Source: Emticicia sp. BO119 | GTDB taxonomy: Bacteria > Bacteroidota > Bacteroidia > Cytophagales > Spirosomataceae | Assembly (NCBI RefSeq): GCF_013912375.1 | Contig: NZ_JACETV010000005.1 | Coordinates: forward strand, 310,001 to 374,000 | Reading direction: 5' to 3' | DNA: 64,000 nt | Part shown: piece after piece, positions 51,499 through 59,414 of the stretch | How positions within the stretch are numbered: position 1 is the stretch's first letter | Layout of the letters: each line of letters opens with the position of its first letter | Notes under the pieces: model-generated | Database searches by the model: none | Told to the model about the DNA's origin: nothing | The model's input: only the letters and a program-made list of their open reading frames with translations | Program-made: the position numbers and the translations under genes

Positions 51499-52767
51499 TC
51501 AATTAAATCTGCGTTTTACAATTTCAATAAATTCTTCTGCTTCTGCGCCTGTAATATCCCAAAGATAACGGGGCACATACTTTTTCAGAATCAGTTCTTT
51601 GGCTTCTCCAAAGTCTTTACACAATTCAATTTCATCGAGTGCATGAGAGAAAGCCTGTATATTACCTCCAAACAGATTATTGGTAAACAAGAATCGTTGA
51701 TTCAACGAAATAGCACTATTAATTCCCTCAATTCGGTTATTCTGATGGTGGTCAAGTATAGTTCTGTTTGCTTTGGTTTGGTCGTTCAGACTTTTTTGCT
51801 CACTTGCCAGTCTTTCATTGAGGCGCATTTCTTCTATCTCTTTGGCAGGAGATTTATCATATGATGATTCGTTTACTTTGTTTGTTACCGAATTAAGTTT
51901 TTGTTCAAATATCGGTGCAGGTCTTTCAATCACTACCTCTCTTACAGGTTCAGGTTTAGGCGGCTCTACATACTTCGGAGGCTCAACATAAGCGTTATAT
52001 TCCTGTATTTTTGGTTCAGGAATCATTACCGGAGGGGGTATTACTGCCGGTGGAGGCGTGTATGATTTTTCTTCTGCTATAGGCTTACTGAGTTCTAAAT
52101 CAAAAAAAGAAGCAGAAGCCGGATTACCGATTACTTCTGAAACCGAAACAGCCTTAGAAGGCACCAGTTCGTCAGGGATAGCCACTTTCTGTGCAAAAAG
52201 TGACAGATATTTTTCTGGACTTTCGGCAGTAATAGGCATTTCATCAATCCAGGTCATTGCCTGATTAGCAAATACAAATTCTTTACCGTTAAGTTTTTCA
52301 ACCAAACCCGGAATAACCTGTTTATTAATCTGAATATATTTGGTAAGCGGAGCTGCGTTTTCCTGAGTAAATCTGAAATTAGGCAGGTCACGCATCAATT
52401 CCTTATAAAAAGTCTGAGGTTCTAATATCAATACCAGGGTCTCTCCTACTGAATCGACTAATAATGGCTCAAATTGTTCACGTTTTACAGAAATAAATTG
52501 TGATACTATATTCATAAAATTCTTTAATGCTTGCTGTACTTCTGGCGCAGTAAAATCAAAATATGGGCTTCTTAAACGCTGTGTATCGCCCTGCCATTTT
52601 TCAAATAAAGCCCTGATAGTCAACAGATTTACCTGTTGAACATTACATAAAGAAAGGATTTGCTTGCCCGAAATAGTATTGTTCTGGGCAAAAAATTCAT
52701 CACACACGCGGGCTGCATAAGCCTTGCTGTACCGTTCGACGGCGGACAAATTCAATTTGTTCGACAT
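51499..52767 (-). CDS. Proline-rich linker protein with conserved Bacteroidota C-terminal domain
   Basis: 422 residues, no signal peptide. Residues 1-205 are an acidic helical region; 230-275 are a Pro/Glu-rich linker (PPPAVIPPPVMIPEP, VEPPKYVEPPKPEP); 300-340 are a charged coil. The last 65 residues (SLNQRFLFTNNLFGGNIQAF, and the ending EEFIEIVKRRF) are a small domain that I recognise from many Bacteroidota proteins of unknown role. Probably a scaffold or cytoplasmic adaptor. Confidence 0.7.
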   Translation of the reverse strand: MSNKLNLSAVERYSKAYAARVCDEFFAQNNTISGKQILSLCNVQQVNLLTIRALFEKWQGDTQRLRSPYFDFTAPEVQQALKNFMNIVSQFISVKREQFEPLLVDSVGETLVLILEPQTFYKELMRDLPNFRFTQENAAPLTKYIQINKQVIPGLVEKLNGKEFVFANQAMTWIDEMPITAESPEKYLSLFAQKVAIPDELVPSKAVSVSEVIGNPASASFFDLELSKPIAEEKSYTPPPAVIPPPVMIPEPKIQEYNAYVEPPKYVEPPKPEPVREVVIERPAPIFEQKLNSVTNKVNESSYDKSPAKEIEEMRLNERLASEQKSLNDQTKANRTILDHHQNNRIEGINSAISLNQRFLFTNNLFGGNIQAFSHALDEIELCKDFGEAKELILKKYVPRYLWDITGAEAEEFIEIVKRRFN

Positions 52768-52924
52768 TCCTAAATTTGTTTGTTTTGTAATTTAAATAGC
52801 TAATGGTTTATAACTCGAAGCTAATGTTAGCCAGTCATGTGGAGGAATCATTTCTGCTAACTGACAGTAAATTTACTACAACTTTTTTGCCAGTTTTACA
52901 TAGAACGAAAAAATTACAAAAATA

Positions 52925-53503
52925 ATGTTTATTGAACCAAAAAGAGGTAGAGGACAAGGGCATAAGACAGGTTGGGTAGAGGTAATTTGCGGCTCAATGT
53001 TTTCGGGTAAGACGGAAGAATTAATTCGTCGGCTGAACCGTGCTAAAATTGCCCAACAGAAAGTAGAGATATTCAAGCCTGCAATGGATGTTCGTTACCA
53101 TGAAAACGACATTGTATCGCATAATCAGACGGCTATTCGTTCTACACCTGTTAATGCATCAGAAGAGATTTTACTGATGTGCAGCGACTGTGAGGTAGTG
53201 GGGATTGATGAGGCTCAATTCTTTGATGAGGGCATTGTAGAGGTGGTTAATAAACTGGCTGAGCAAGGGAAAAGAGTAATAGCAGCAGGTCTGGATATGG
53301 ACTCAAGGGGTATCCCTTTTGGCCCGATGCCCAAACTTATGGCTATTGCAGAATATGTTACCAAAGTACACGCCATTTGTGTGGTGTGTGGTGATATTGC
53401 GCATTACTCCTATCGTAAAACTGCCGATGGCCCGCAAGTACTCCTTGGCGAGTCTGATAACTACGAAGCCCGTTGTCGCCGTTGTTATCATTTGAATCCA
53501 TAG
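52925..53503 (+). CDS. tdk: Thymidine kinase
   Basis: 192 residues. Type II thymidine kinase: P-loop GSMFSGKT (23-30), DEAQFF with the catalytic Glu (E96), and a structural zinc site of four Cys (CVVC; CRRC). It salvages thymidine with ATP. The [10 protein letters not shown] start is the common Bacteroidota N-terminus. Single gene upstream of tRNA-Arg. Confidence 0.95.
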   Translation: MFIEPKRGRGQGHKTGWVEVICGSMFSGKTEELIRRLNRAKIAQQKVEIFKPAMDVRYHENDIVSHNQTAIRSTPVNASEEILLMCSDCEVVGIDEAQFFDEGIVEVVNKLAEQGKRVIAAGLDMDSRGIPFGPMPKLMAIAEYVTKVHAICVVCGDIAHYSYRKTADGPQVLLGESDNYEARCRRCYHLNP

Positions 53504-53558
53504 TAGTATTTAAGAAAGATTTTTGTAATTTTGCGTTTCTGAAATACTGATAGTATCA

Positions 53559-53633
53559 GTTCCCGTAGTTCAATGGATAGAATGTCAGATTCCGGTTCTG
53601 ATGATGGGGGTTCGAATCCCTTCGGGAACACCA
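53559..53633 (+). tRNA. tRNA-Arg (anticodon CCG)
   Basis: The acceptor stem GTTCCCG (53559-53565) pairs with CGGGAAC, and A-CCA is encoded at the end. The anticodon stem TCAGA/TCTGA encloses the 7-nt loop TTCCGGT, so the anticodon is CCG, reading the rare Arg codon CGG. The T-loop TTCGAAT is standard. 75 nt with CCA. Confidence 0.95.
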
Positions 53634-53744
53634 ATAAATAATTTTCTTTTCCTAAATTCAATTTAAGGTTTTTCAGTGCCATTAGCCGCCCAGGCACCTC
53701 CTTCCCAAATTTTCTTTATCTTTATTTTATTCAATAGAATTACG

Positions 53745-54416
53745 TTATTCCTCCATCAATCGCCGAATCGCCACTAAATGCGCAAATAATACAACAGGCA
53801 CGATACAGGCAGGTAACCAGTTGAAGGGAAAATACAAAACTGCTATATTGGGTTGATCAAATGCCAATTGCTGGAAAGAGAAGGGAGCCGATAAAATGGC
53901 GGTAGAGACTATATTTACTAAAAGCACCAGGCATATAAAATTCCACATTAACATAATACCTGTTCCTATATACTCTTTCTTGAAAAGGTAATAGACAACC
54001 GGGGCTGTGATGCCCGAAAAAATATCGAAATTCTGCCCTTCAAAAGTCATGATTTCCGGCACTCCTTTGTATAAAAACAACCAGAATAAAACCAGTTCTA
54101 CGGGAATCCTGACAATGTGCAGGAGGGTTAATGTTTTAATATCTAAATTATCTATAAAACTGCGACCTGTTTTTGTGGCAAATAAACCGATAATTAATAA
54201 TAAAGGGGGGGCAATGGCTAAAATAAATCTTGGTGGCATCGTCTCAATATTGGTATAAAAGCCGCTTAGCCCTATCAGGGCCTGTAAAGCAAGCCAGATT
54301 GTGGCTATAACAAGAATTCTTGTTATGTATTTTTTTGAGGCCCTTACTAAAAAATATACACTCAGAAAAGTGCTGAGACCCATTACTAAAGCTATATAAA
54401 AAGGCAGGTGTTCCAT
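53745..54416 (-). CDS. Polytopic membrane protein of unknown function
   Basis: 223 residues with six or seven predicted membrane helices and few charged residues between them. The segments FILAIAPPLLLIIGLF and LLHIVRIPVELVLFWLFLYKG have the Pro-containing helices seen in small transporters or intramembrane enzymes, but no catalytic or transport motif is visible. It lies alone between tRNA-Arg and the CotH cluster. Confidence 0.7.
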   Translation of the reverse strand: MEHLPFYIALVMGLSTFLSVYFLVRASKKYITRILVIATIWLALQALIGLSGFYTNIETMPPRFILAIAPPLLLIIGLFATKTGRSFIDNLDIKTLTLLHIVRIPVELVLFWLFLYKGVPEIMTFEGQNFDIFSGITAPVVYYLFKKEYIGTGIMLMWNFICLVLLVNIVSTAILSAPFSFQQLAFDQPNIAVLYFPFNWLPACIVPVVLFAHLVAIRRLMEE

Positions 54417-54647
54417 TAATTATAGTATTTAAATTTAAACGAAGGAGCGCTCATGTATAAATAAATTCCTGGCGTTTGGTCAGTTTTCAGGCATTGCCTC
54501 TATTTTTTAGTACCCTGCATCTACCCAATTAAAAAACTTACTACCTGCAAGTTAATCAACATTCTCAAAAACGCTATTGAGATTTTACAAGCAACCTGCT
54601 TTAATCTTTTTGCGTCTATCCCGACAAACACCCTTTTTAACACCATT

Positions 54648-56066
54648 ATGAAGAAACTGCGATTCGTATTGCCCACGGTCATTTTTTTACTTTGGGTTGC
54701 GGCCTGTAAGCCCAGAGAAGAAGAAGTGCCCCCCTCTGCCACTACAAATCCCGACTGGACAGCCGAATCGCATGGCAAGGATGTGTCGCCCAATTATGCA
54801 GTCGTTTTTCCGCAAGAAGCTGTTAACAGTTTAGAAATTACATTTAGAAAAACACAATGGGATAGTATCAGAACTGATATGAAATCTAAGCTCGGAAACG
54901 ACTTTGGCGCAGGAGGAGGAGGGGCTGGCGGAGGAGGAATGGGCGGTAATGGCGGAGGTCCTGCCGGTGGTGGTGCTATTTCTTTCGGAACCGCAGAGCC
55001 TGCCTATTTTGCCGTTACGATGAAATTCAATGAGAAAACCTGGACAAATGTGGGTTTTCGGCTGAAAGGTAATTCAAGTTTATCCTCAATCTGGCGGTCG
55101 GGAATCTATAAACTCCCATTCAGATTAAATATGGACGAATTTGAAGATAGGTTTCCAGCCATTAAAAACCAACGCTTTTATGGTTTTCAGGAATTATCGA
55201 TGTCACCTGGCTTTGGAGATAATTCTTTGATACGAGAAAAAGTTGCTGCCGACATCTTCCGTGAAGCGGGTGTACCAGCCGCTAAAACTTCTTTCTACAA
55301 AGTGTATATTGATTTTGGCGAGGGAAAGAAATACTGTGGTATTTATACAATGGTTGAGGTAATTGATGATACAATGATTAAAGAACAGTTTACCGACGAC
55401 CCAGAAGCGAAAGGCAATATTTACAAACCAGAATCTAACCTGCAATCATTTTTACAAAGCCAGTTTGAGAAGAAAAATAACAAGACCGAAGCAGATTATA
55501 GCGATGTACAGGCTTTTGTTTCAGCACTTAATGCAACTAATCGCACCTCAGATGCATCTCTCTGGCGAGCCAATTTAGAAAAGACTTTCAATGTTGACCA
55601 CTACCTGAAATATCTGGCCGTCAATAATACGATTGTCAATTGGGACGTATATGGAGCAATGGCACATAATTATTACCTCTATAATTCACCGACAAAAAAA
55701 CTGATCTGGATTCCCTGGGATCATAATGAAGCCATGAAAATGAGCGGAAGAAACGTTGTCTCTTTAGCGATGACAGAAGTTGCCAGAATATGGCCATTGC
55801 TGAGATATGTAGCAGATGATGCCGTTTATTATGCCAAATACAAGCAATATGTAGCAGAATTCAGTAATAATGTATTTACAGTTGCCAAGATGGGTACGCT
55901 ATTTGAAAAATATCATAATATGATAGCTCCGTATGTAAACGGAAGTGAAGTTGAACAAAAACCTTATTCAAACCTGACAAATACAGCGGCCTTTACAAGC
56001 GAGTTAGCAAATCTAAAAACACATGTAAGTACACGCACCCAAGCTGTAGCCACATTTTTAAAATAA
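54648..56066 (+). CDS. CotH kinase family lipoprotein with Gly-rich segment
   Basis: 472 residues with a lipobox (FLLWVAAC). Residues about 83-110 are a Gly/Ala-rich low-complexity linker. The CotH fold begins near 120: GFRLKGNSSL, FRLNMDEFE, IREKVAADIFREAGVPAAKTSF, YKVYIDFGEGKKYCGIYTMVE, then VNWDVYGAMAHNYYLYNS and LIWIPWDHNEAM, which carry the catalytic Asp residues. CotH phosphorylates secreted proteins on Ser. It starts the cluster with VTC and DUF4956 downstream. Confidence 0.88.
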   Translation: MKKLRFVLPTVIFLLWVAACKPREEEVPPSATTNPDWTAESHGKDVSPNYAVVFPQEAVNSLEITFRKTQWDSIRTDMKSKLGNDFGAGGGGAGGGGMGGNGGGPAGGGAISFGTAEPAYFAVTMKFNEKTWTNVGFRLKGNSSLSSIWRSGIYKLPFRLNMDEFEDRFPAIKNQRFYGFQELSMSPGFGDNSLIREKVAADIFREAGVPAAKTSFYKVYIDFGEGKKYCGIYTMVEVIDDTMIKEQFTDDPEAKGNIYKPESNLQSFLQSQFEKKNNKTEADYSDVQAFVSALNATNRTSDASLWRANLEKTFNVDHYLKYLAVNNTIVNWDVYGAMAHNYYLYNSPTKKLIWIPWDHNEAMKMSGRNVVSLAMTEVARIWPLLRYVADDAVYYAKYKQYVAEFSNNVFTVAKMGTLFEKYHNMIAPYVNGSEVEQKPYSNLTNTAAFTSELANLKTHVSTRTQAVATFLK

Positions 56067-56114
56067 CAAATTATTTCGTAGTTTAACAGGCTCTTTAAAG
56101 CTATTACCCCCGAT

Positions 56115-56852
56115 ATGATTGATTTACAAACATTTGAAAGTATCTCTTTAGCCGATATTGAGGCGGTGAAGTTACTCAACAGGGTAGATAGCAAGTATAT
56201 CTTTCATAAAAACGTATTGGCTGGTATCCTGGCCGAAATCAAGCCATATTATTATATTCTTGAAATTAATCAGAAACGTTCTCATAGCTACGAATCTTTG
56301 TATTTTGATACCGATGACTATGAATTGTATTATCAGCATCATAATGGGAAACCTAACCGGCTCAAAGTTCGCTATCGGCGGTATTCGGATACAGGGCTGG
56401 TATTTTTTGAAGTAAAAAAGAAAATCAGTAATAGCCGCACGGTTAAATACAGAGAAGAGCGAATTAATCTGAATAAAGAACTCCTGAGTGCCGATTATCA
56501 ACTCTTTAAAAGTTTCTTGCAGGAACCCGAACGCCTACACGACCAACTCTGGATTTATTTCGACCGCATTACTCTGGTCAGAAAGGATTTTACCGAACGC
56601 CTGACTTTAGACCTTAATTTAGTATTTCAGAAAGGAGAATTACGAAAGGCTAATCAAGGGTTGATTGTAGCCGAAATCAAGCAGGATAAAGGCTCTGTAT
56701 TTAGTCCAATTGTACAAAGTTTCAAAAAAAGACATATTGCACAGGCAAGTTTCAGTAAATATTCAATCGGTATAGCTACTTTAGAAAACGTCAAGCGCAA
56801 TTCATTCAAACCCGTGTTGCGGAAGTTAGATAAGATTTTGTCTGAACTTTGA
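56115..56852 (+). CDS. VTC domain polyphosphate polymerase-like protein
   Basis: 245 residues, one VTC domain with the tunnel residues in basic strands: VDSKYIFHK, LKVRYRRYSD, FFEVKKKI and VKYREERI; acidic metal site near the C-terminal LIVAEIKQDKG. In yeast Vtc4 this domain makes polyphosphate from ATP; bacterial versions are often next to CotH and DUF4956 genes. The last codons (KILSEL plus stop) are encoded in family A repeat copy 6, so the repeat seems to have replaced the original 3' end. Confidence 0.88.
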   Translation: MIDLQTFESISLADIEAVKLLNRVDSKYIFHKNVLAGILAEIKPYYYILEINQKRSHSYESLYFDTDDYELYYQHHNGKPNRLKVRYRRYSDTGLVFFEVKKKISNSRTVKYREERINLNKELLSADYQLFKSFLQEPERLHDQLWIYFDRITLVRKDFTERLTLDLNLVFQKGELRKANQGLIVAEIKQDKGSVFSPIVQSFKKRHIAQASFSKYSIGIATLENVKRNSFKPVLRKLDKILSEL

Positions 56853-56992
56853 TTTAGCTGATTAATCTAATTTCGCCGACTTATTTTAATGAATATTAAG
56901 CTGTAATATCAAATCACCTATGTCAACTTCCTCATATTCAATTAGAATCCATTCTTGAAATCATATCAATCATATAAATCAAAGTTCGGGAC
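56838..56992. repeat. Interspersed palindromic repeat, family A copy 6
   Basis: TTGTCTGAACTTTGATTTA (56838-56856) is inverted at ATAAATCAAAGTTCGGGAC (56974-56992) with a few changes. The longest copy. Its left end contains the stop codon (56850-56852) and the last four codons of the VTC gene, and it separates VTC from DUF4956. Confidence 0.8.
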
Positions 56993-57025
56993 TATACTGA
57001 TCACTCAATCACTAAATAAACTTTC

Positions 57026-57694
57026 ATGGAAGAACTCGAAGGCACATCGCATGCCATTAACCAATTTTTAGGAGATAGTTTAGCAATAGAATTTGGCGTC
57101 AGGTTTCTCCTGAATATGCTTGTGATTCTGATTCTTGTACGTGGTATTTATTATAATCGCTACAAGAATAAAGACTTCGTTTTTACTTTCTTTTTATTCA
57201 ATGTTGTCAATTTTCTGATTTGCTTCCTTCTCAGCACTACCAAACTGAAAATGGGTTTTGCCTTTGGGCTTTTTGCTATATTCTCTATCATCCGTTACCG
57301 TACGGTCACGGTACCAGTGCGCGAAATGGGTTATTTTTTTGTCTGTGTGGCTATTGGCATTATCAATGCACTCACGCCACTAAGTATGACACATTATGAG
57401 TTAATCATGGCAGATATATTATTGGTGGCACTCACATTTGGATTAGAACATGGATTGAACCTCAAACATGAGAATTTCAGAGAGATACGCTACGAAAAGG
57501 TAGAATTAGTAACACCGGAACGCCGCGAAGAAATGATAGAAGATTTAAGAAAGAGAGTTGGATTACCCATTCATAGAGTTGAAATACTGAATGTTGATTT
57601 TCTGAGAGACGTAGCACGTATTCATGCCTTTTATTATTCTGACGAAAATGAAAACAAAAGTGCAGCTTACGGAGGAAGCGACAGCGATGATTAA
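57026..57694 (+). CDS. DUF4956 membrane protein
   Basis: 222 residues with about four membrane helices and a cytoplasmic C-terminus of 75 residues. LFAIFSIIRYRTVTVPVREMGYFF is the conserved core (quoted as FAIFSIIRYRT and VREMGYFF for the family). The C-terminus ends in an acidic Ser-rich tail (GGSDSDD). It regularly accompanies VTC and CotH genes, and its role may be to hold or export the VTC product; that is inference. Ends with an 8-bp overlap into the next gene. Confidence 0.88.
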   Translation: MEELEGTSHAINQFLGDSLAIEFGVRFLLNMLVILILVRGIYYNRYKNKDFVFTFFLFNVVNFLICFLLSTTKLKMGFAFGLFAIFSIIRYRTVTVPVREMGYFFVCVAIGIINALTPLSMTHYELIMADILLVALTFGLEHGLNLKHENFREIRYEKVELVTPERREEMIEDLRKRVGLPIHRVEILNVDFLRDVARIHAFYYSDENENKSAAYGGSDSDD

Positions 57695-58394
57695 TAAATT
57701 GTTTGTTTTTATTATCATAAACCTGCTAACAATAAACGTATTTGCGCAAAAATCAACACAGGATTTTCAGTCGTGGTATGATGCAGAATTGAAACTGAAT
57801 CTGAAAAAAGGTTGGGAACTAAGCGGACAATACAGAGTACGTTTTAATGAGAATTCTTCTCACTATAAAGGTTCATATTTCTTTCTTCAGGGAGAAAAGA
57901 AGCTCAACAAATACTTCAAGGTATTAGGCAATTATCGTTTGGCTTTAGTAAATGGCAATAATTATCATCGTTTCCTGCTTGGTGCAAATGCGCAGTTTAA
58001 AGCAAATGATTTTACTTTTTTTATCCGCCCGATGGTTCAGACGCAACAGAAATACTTTGTTGGTGACGATGAAAACAGAGGCGGAGCAAATAGCTATCTT
58101 CGTTTAAGGACTGGGGTTAAATATCAAATCAGCAAACGTTGGGATACTTATGTATATGCCGTGCCTTTTCTACCCTTCAAAGAAGGGAAACTAACTGAAA
58201 TAGCCTTCTTGCAAAACAATGCAGGTATTTCTTACGAATACAAGAAAAACAAATCTGTAACTTTGTATTATAGCTGGCAACCGGAAGTTAATAAAAAACA
58301 CCCAGATACGATTAATGTATTAGGATTGAGTTTTGACTTTGAGGTAAAGCCTAATAAAAAAAGTAAGAAAGAAAAAAAGTCGACAAATGGCTGA
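57687..58394 (+). CDS. DUF2490 outer-membrane beta-barrel protein
   Basis: 235 residues from ATG 57687, which overlaps the DUF4956 stop by 8 bp and gives a signal peptide (LFVFIIINLLTINVFAQ). The start DFQSWYDAELKLNLKKGWEL is the DUF2490 hallmark; the rest has alternating strands (YRLALVNGNNYHRFLLG; YLRLRTGVKYQ) expected of a small outer-membrane barrel. A strongly basic tail follows (NKKSKKEKKST). It belongs to the CotH-VTC-DUF4956 cluster by overlap. Its exported route suggests the cluster acts at the outer surface. Confidence 0.82.
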   Translation: MINKLFVFIIINLLTINVFAQKSTQDFQSWYDAELKLNLKKGWELSGQYRVRFNENSSHYKGSYFFLQGEKKLNKYFKVLGNYRLALVNGNNYHRFLLGANAQFKANDFTFFIRPMVQTQQKYFVGDDENRGGANSYLRLRTGVKYQISKRWDTYVYAVPFLPFKEGKLTEIAFLQNNAGISYEYKKNKSVTLYYSWQPEVNKKHPDTINVLGLSFDFEVKPNKKSKKEKKSTNG

Positions 58395-58896
58395 TGCTCC
58401 GAAATTAGAAGTATGGCTCCGCAGGCCACTACCAGATATTCCTGCCTTATTGCAACCCATTGCCCATGCCTTATTGCAGGTTCAGGAAGAAGTACACGCC
58501 CTAATGGCTGATTTCCCTGAAAATCTTTTATGGGAACGCCCTGCCAATATAGCCTCTCCTGCTTTTCATTTACAACACCTCACAGGCGTTTTAGACCGAT
58601 TATTCACCTATGCGCGTGGCGAAGCATTAAGCATTGCACAATTAAATGCTTTAGTTTCAGAAGGAAAACTGAACAAATCAGTTACAGTACAAGGGCTTTT
58701 ATCGGCCTTTGACAGGCAAATTGAGCAGTCGATTTCGGCCTTAGCAAAGACCAACGAAAAAATATTAACAGATGCCAGAGAAGTGGGCAGAGCAAAACTC
58801 CCTTCAACCGTCATCGGACTCTTAACCCACTCCGCTGAACATACAACGAGGCATGTAGGACAGCTATTAGTTACAATTAAAATATTGAGGCAATAA
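58387..58896 (+). CDS. DinB family protein
   Basis: 169 residues, starting in an 8-bp overlap with the DUF2490 gene. The four-helix DinB fold shows HLQHLTGVLDRLF (metal His) and HSAEHTTRHVGQL (further His). Cytoplasmic. Its link with the surface cluster may only be transcriptional, but the overlap implies the same operon. Confidence 0.85.
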   Translation: MADAPKLEVWLRRPLPDIPALLQPIAHALLQVQEEVHALMADFPENLLWERPANIASPAFHLQHLTGVLDRLFTYARGEALSIAQLNALVSEGKLNKSVTVQGLLSAFDRQIEQSISALAKTNEKILTDAREVGRAKLPSTVIGLLTHSAEHTTRHVGQLLVTIKILRQ

Positions 58897-58926
58897 AAAG
58901 TAATTTAATTACCGATTAAATCAATT

Positions 58927-59277
58927 TTACTCAGGGTATTCTATCTGTGTCAGCAACCTGGATTTGATTACAAACCGAACACCCAGAGGAATTTCTAAAG
59001 AAAAGCTTGCTCCTCTACCCTTGACTACATCTAAAGTGAGGTGTGTGTGCTTCCAGTACTCAAACTGGTCTTTTGACATATAAAACGGGCACCCGGCTAT
59101 ATAACCAAGTAAGACGTCATTATCATCAATATACATTTCTCCTTTCTGAAAACACATTGGTGCCGAGCCATCGCAACAACCACCGCTCTGATGGAATATC
59201 AGGTTACCGTAGTCTTTTTTTAGCTTTTCAACCAACTGGGTTGCTGCCGGGCTTATGCCGACTCGTTGTTGCTTCAT
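58927..59277 (-). CDS. DUF779 protein
   Basis: 116 residues from ATG 59277, the usual family length; a longer frame from 59415 reads through a repeat and is rejected. The core has FHQSGGCCDGSAPMC (conserved Cys cluster), DDNDVLLGYIAGCPFYMS and QFEYWKHTHLTLDVVKGRG. DUF779 genes almost always follow aldehyde dehydrogenase genes, as here, and the protein is thought to work with or stabilise the enzyme. A 114-bp repeat separates it from the dehydrogenase gene. Confidence 0.9.
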   Translation of the reverse strand: MKQQRVGISPAATQLVEKLKKDYGNLIFHQSGGCCDGSAPMCFQKGEMYIDDNDVLLGYIAGCPFYMSKDQFEYWKHTHLTLDVVKGRGASFSLEIPLGVRFVIKSRLLTQIEYPE

Positions 59278-59292
59278 GATACGGGTGTTTTG

Positions 59293-59406
59293 CCTCACTC
59301 CGATGGCAACGTCCGGACGTTCCTCTTTCAAAAGGGAGGTTCTTAAAATTCTCTCTCCTGTTTCAAAGAGTAAAAGATTCAGAGCGAACGCTGCCACGGG
59401 GTGAGG
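59293..59406. repeat. Repeat with CCTCACyCC inverted ends
   Basis: CCTCACTCCGATGGCAACG (59293-59311) is inverted, with a gap and two or three changes, at the right end CGCTGCCACGGGGTGAGG (59389-59406). Between the DUF779 and aldehyde dehydrogenase genes. The type looks like short Bacteroidota interspersed repeats; it has no coding function. Confidence 0.6.
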
Positions 59407-59414
59407 AGTTCTCA

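Noticed and set aside
51222-51568. Small frames across the MITE-like element
   Set aside because: They run through the inverted ends and into neighbouring genes; no transposase features.
53488-53697. 69-codon minus-strand frame with a KGFEPPSSEPE segment
   Set aside because: It is the antisense translation of the tRNA-Arg gene, a well-known artefact.
54900-54980. Gly-rich segment of the CotH gene as a possible tandem DNA repeat
   Set aside because: GGA/GGC codons give a protein linker of low complexity; there is no exact repeated DNA unit.
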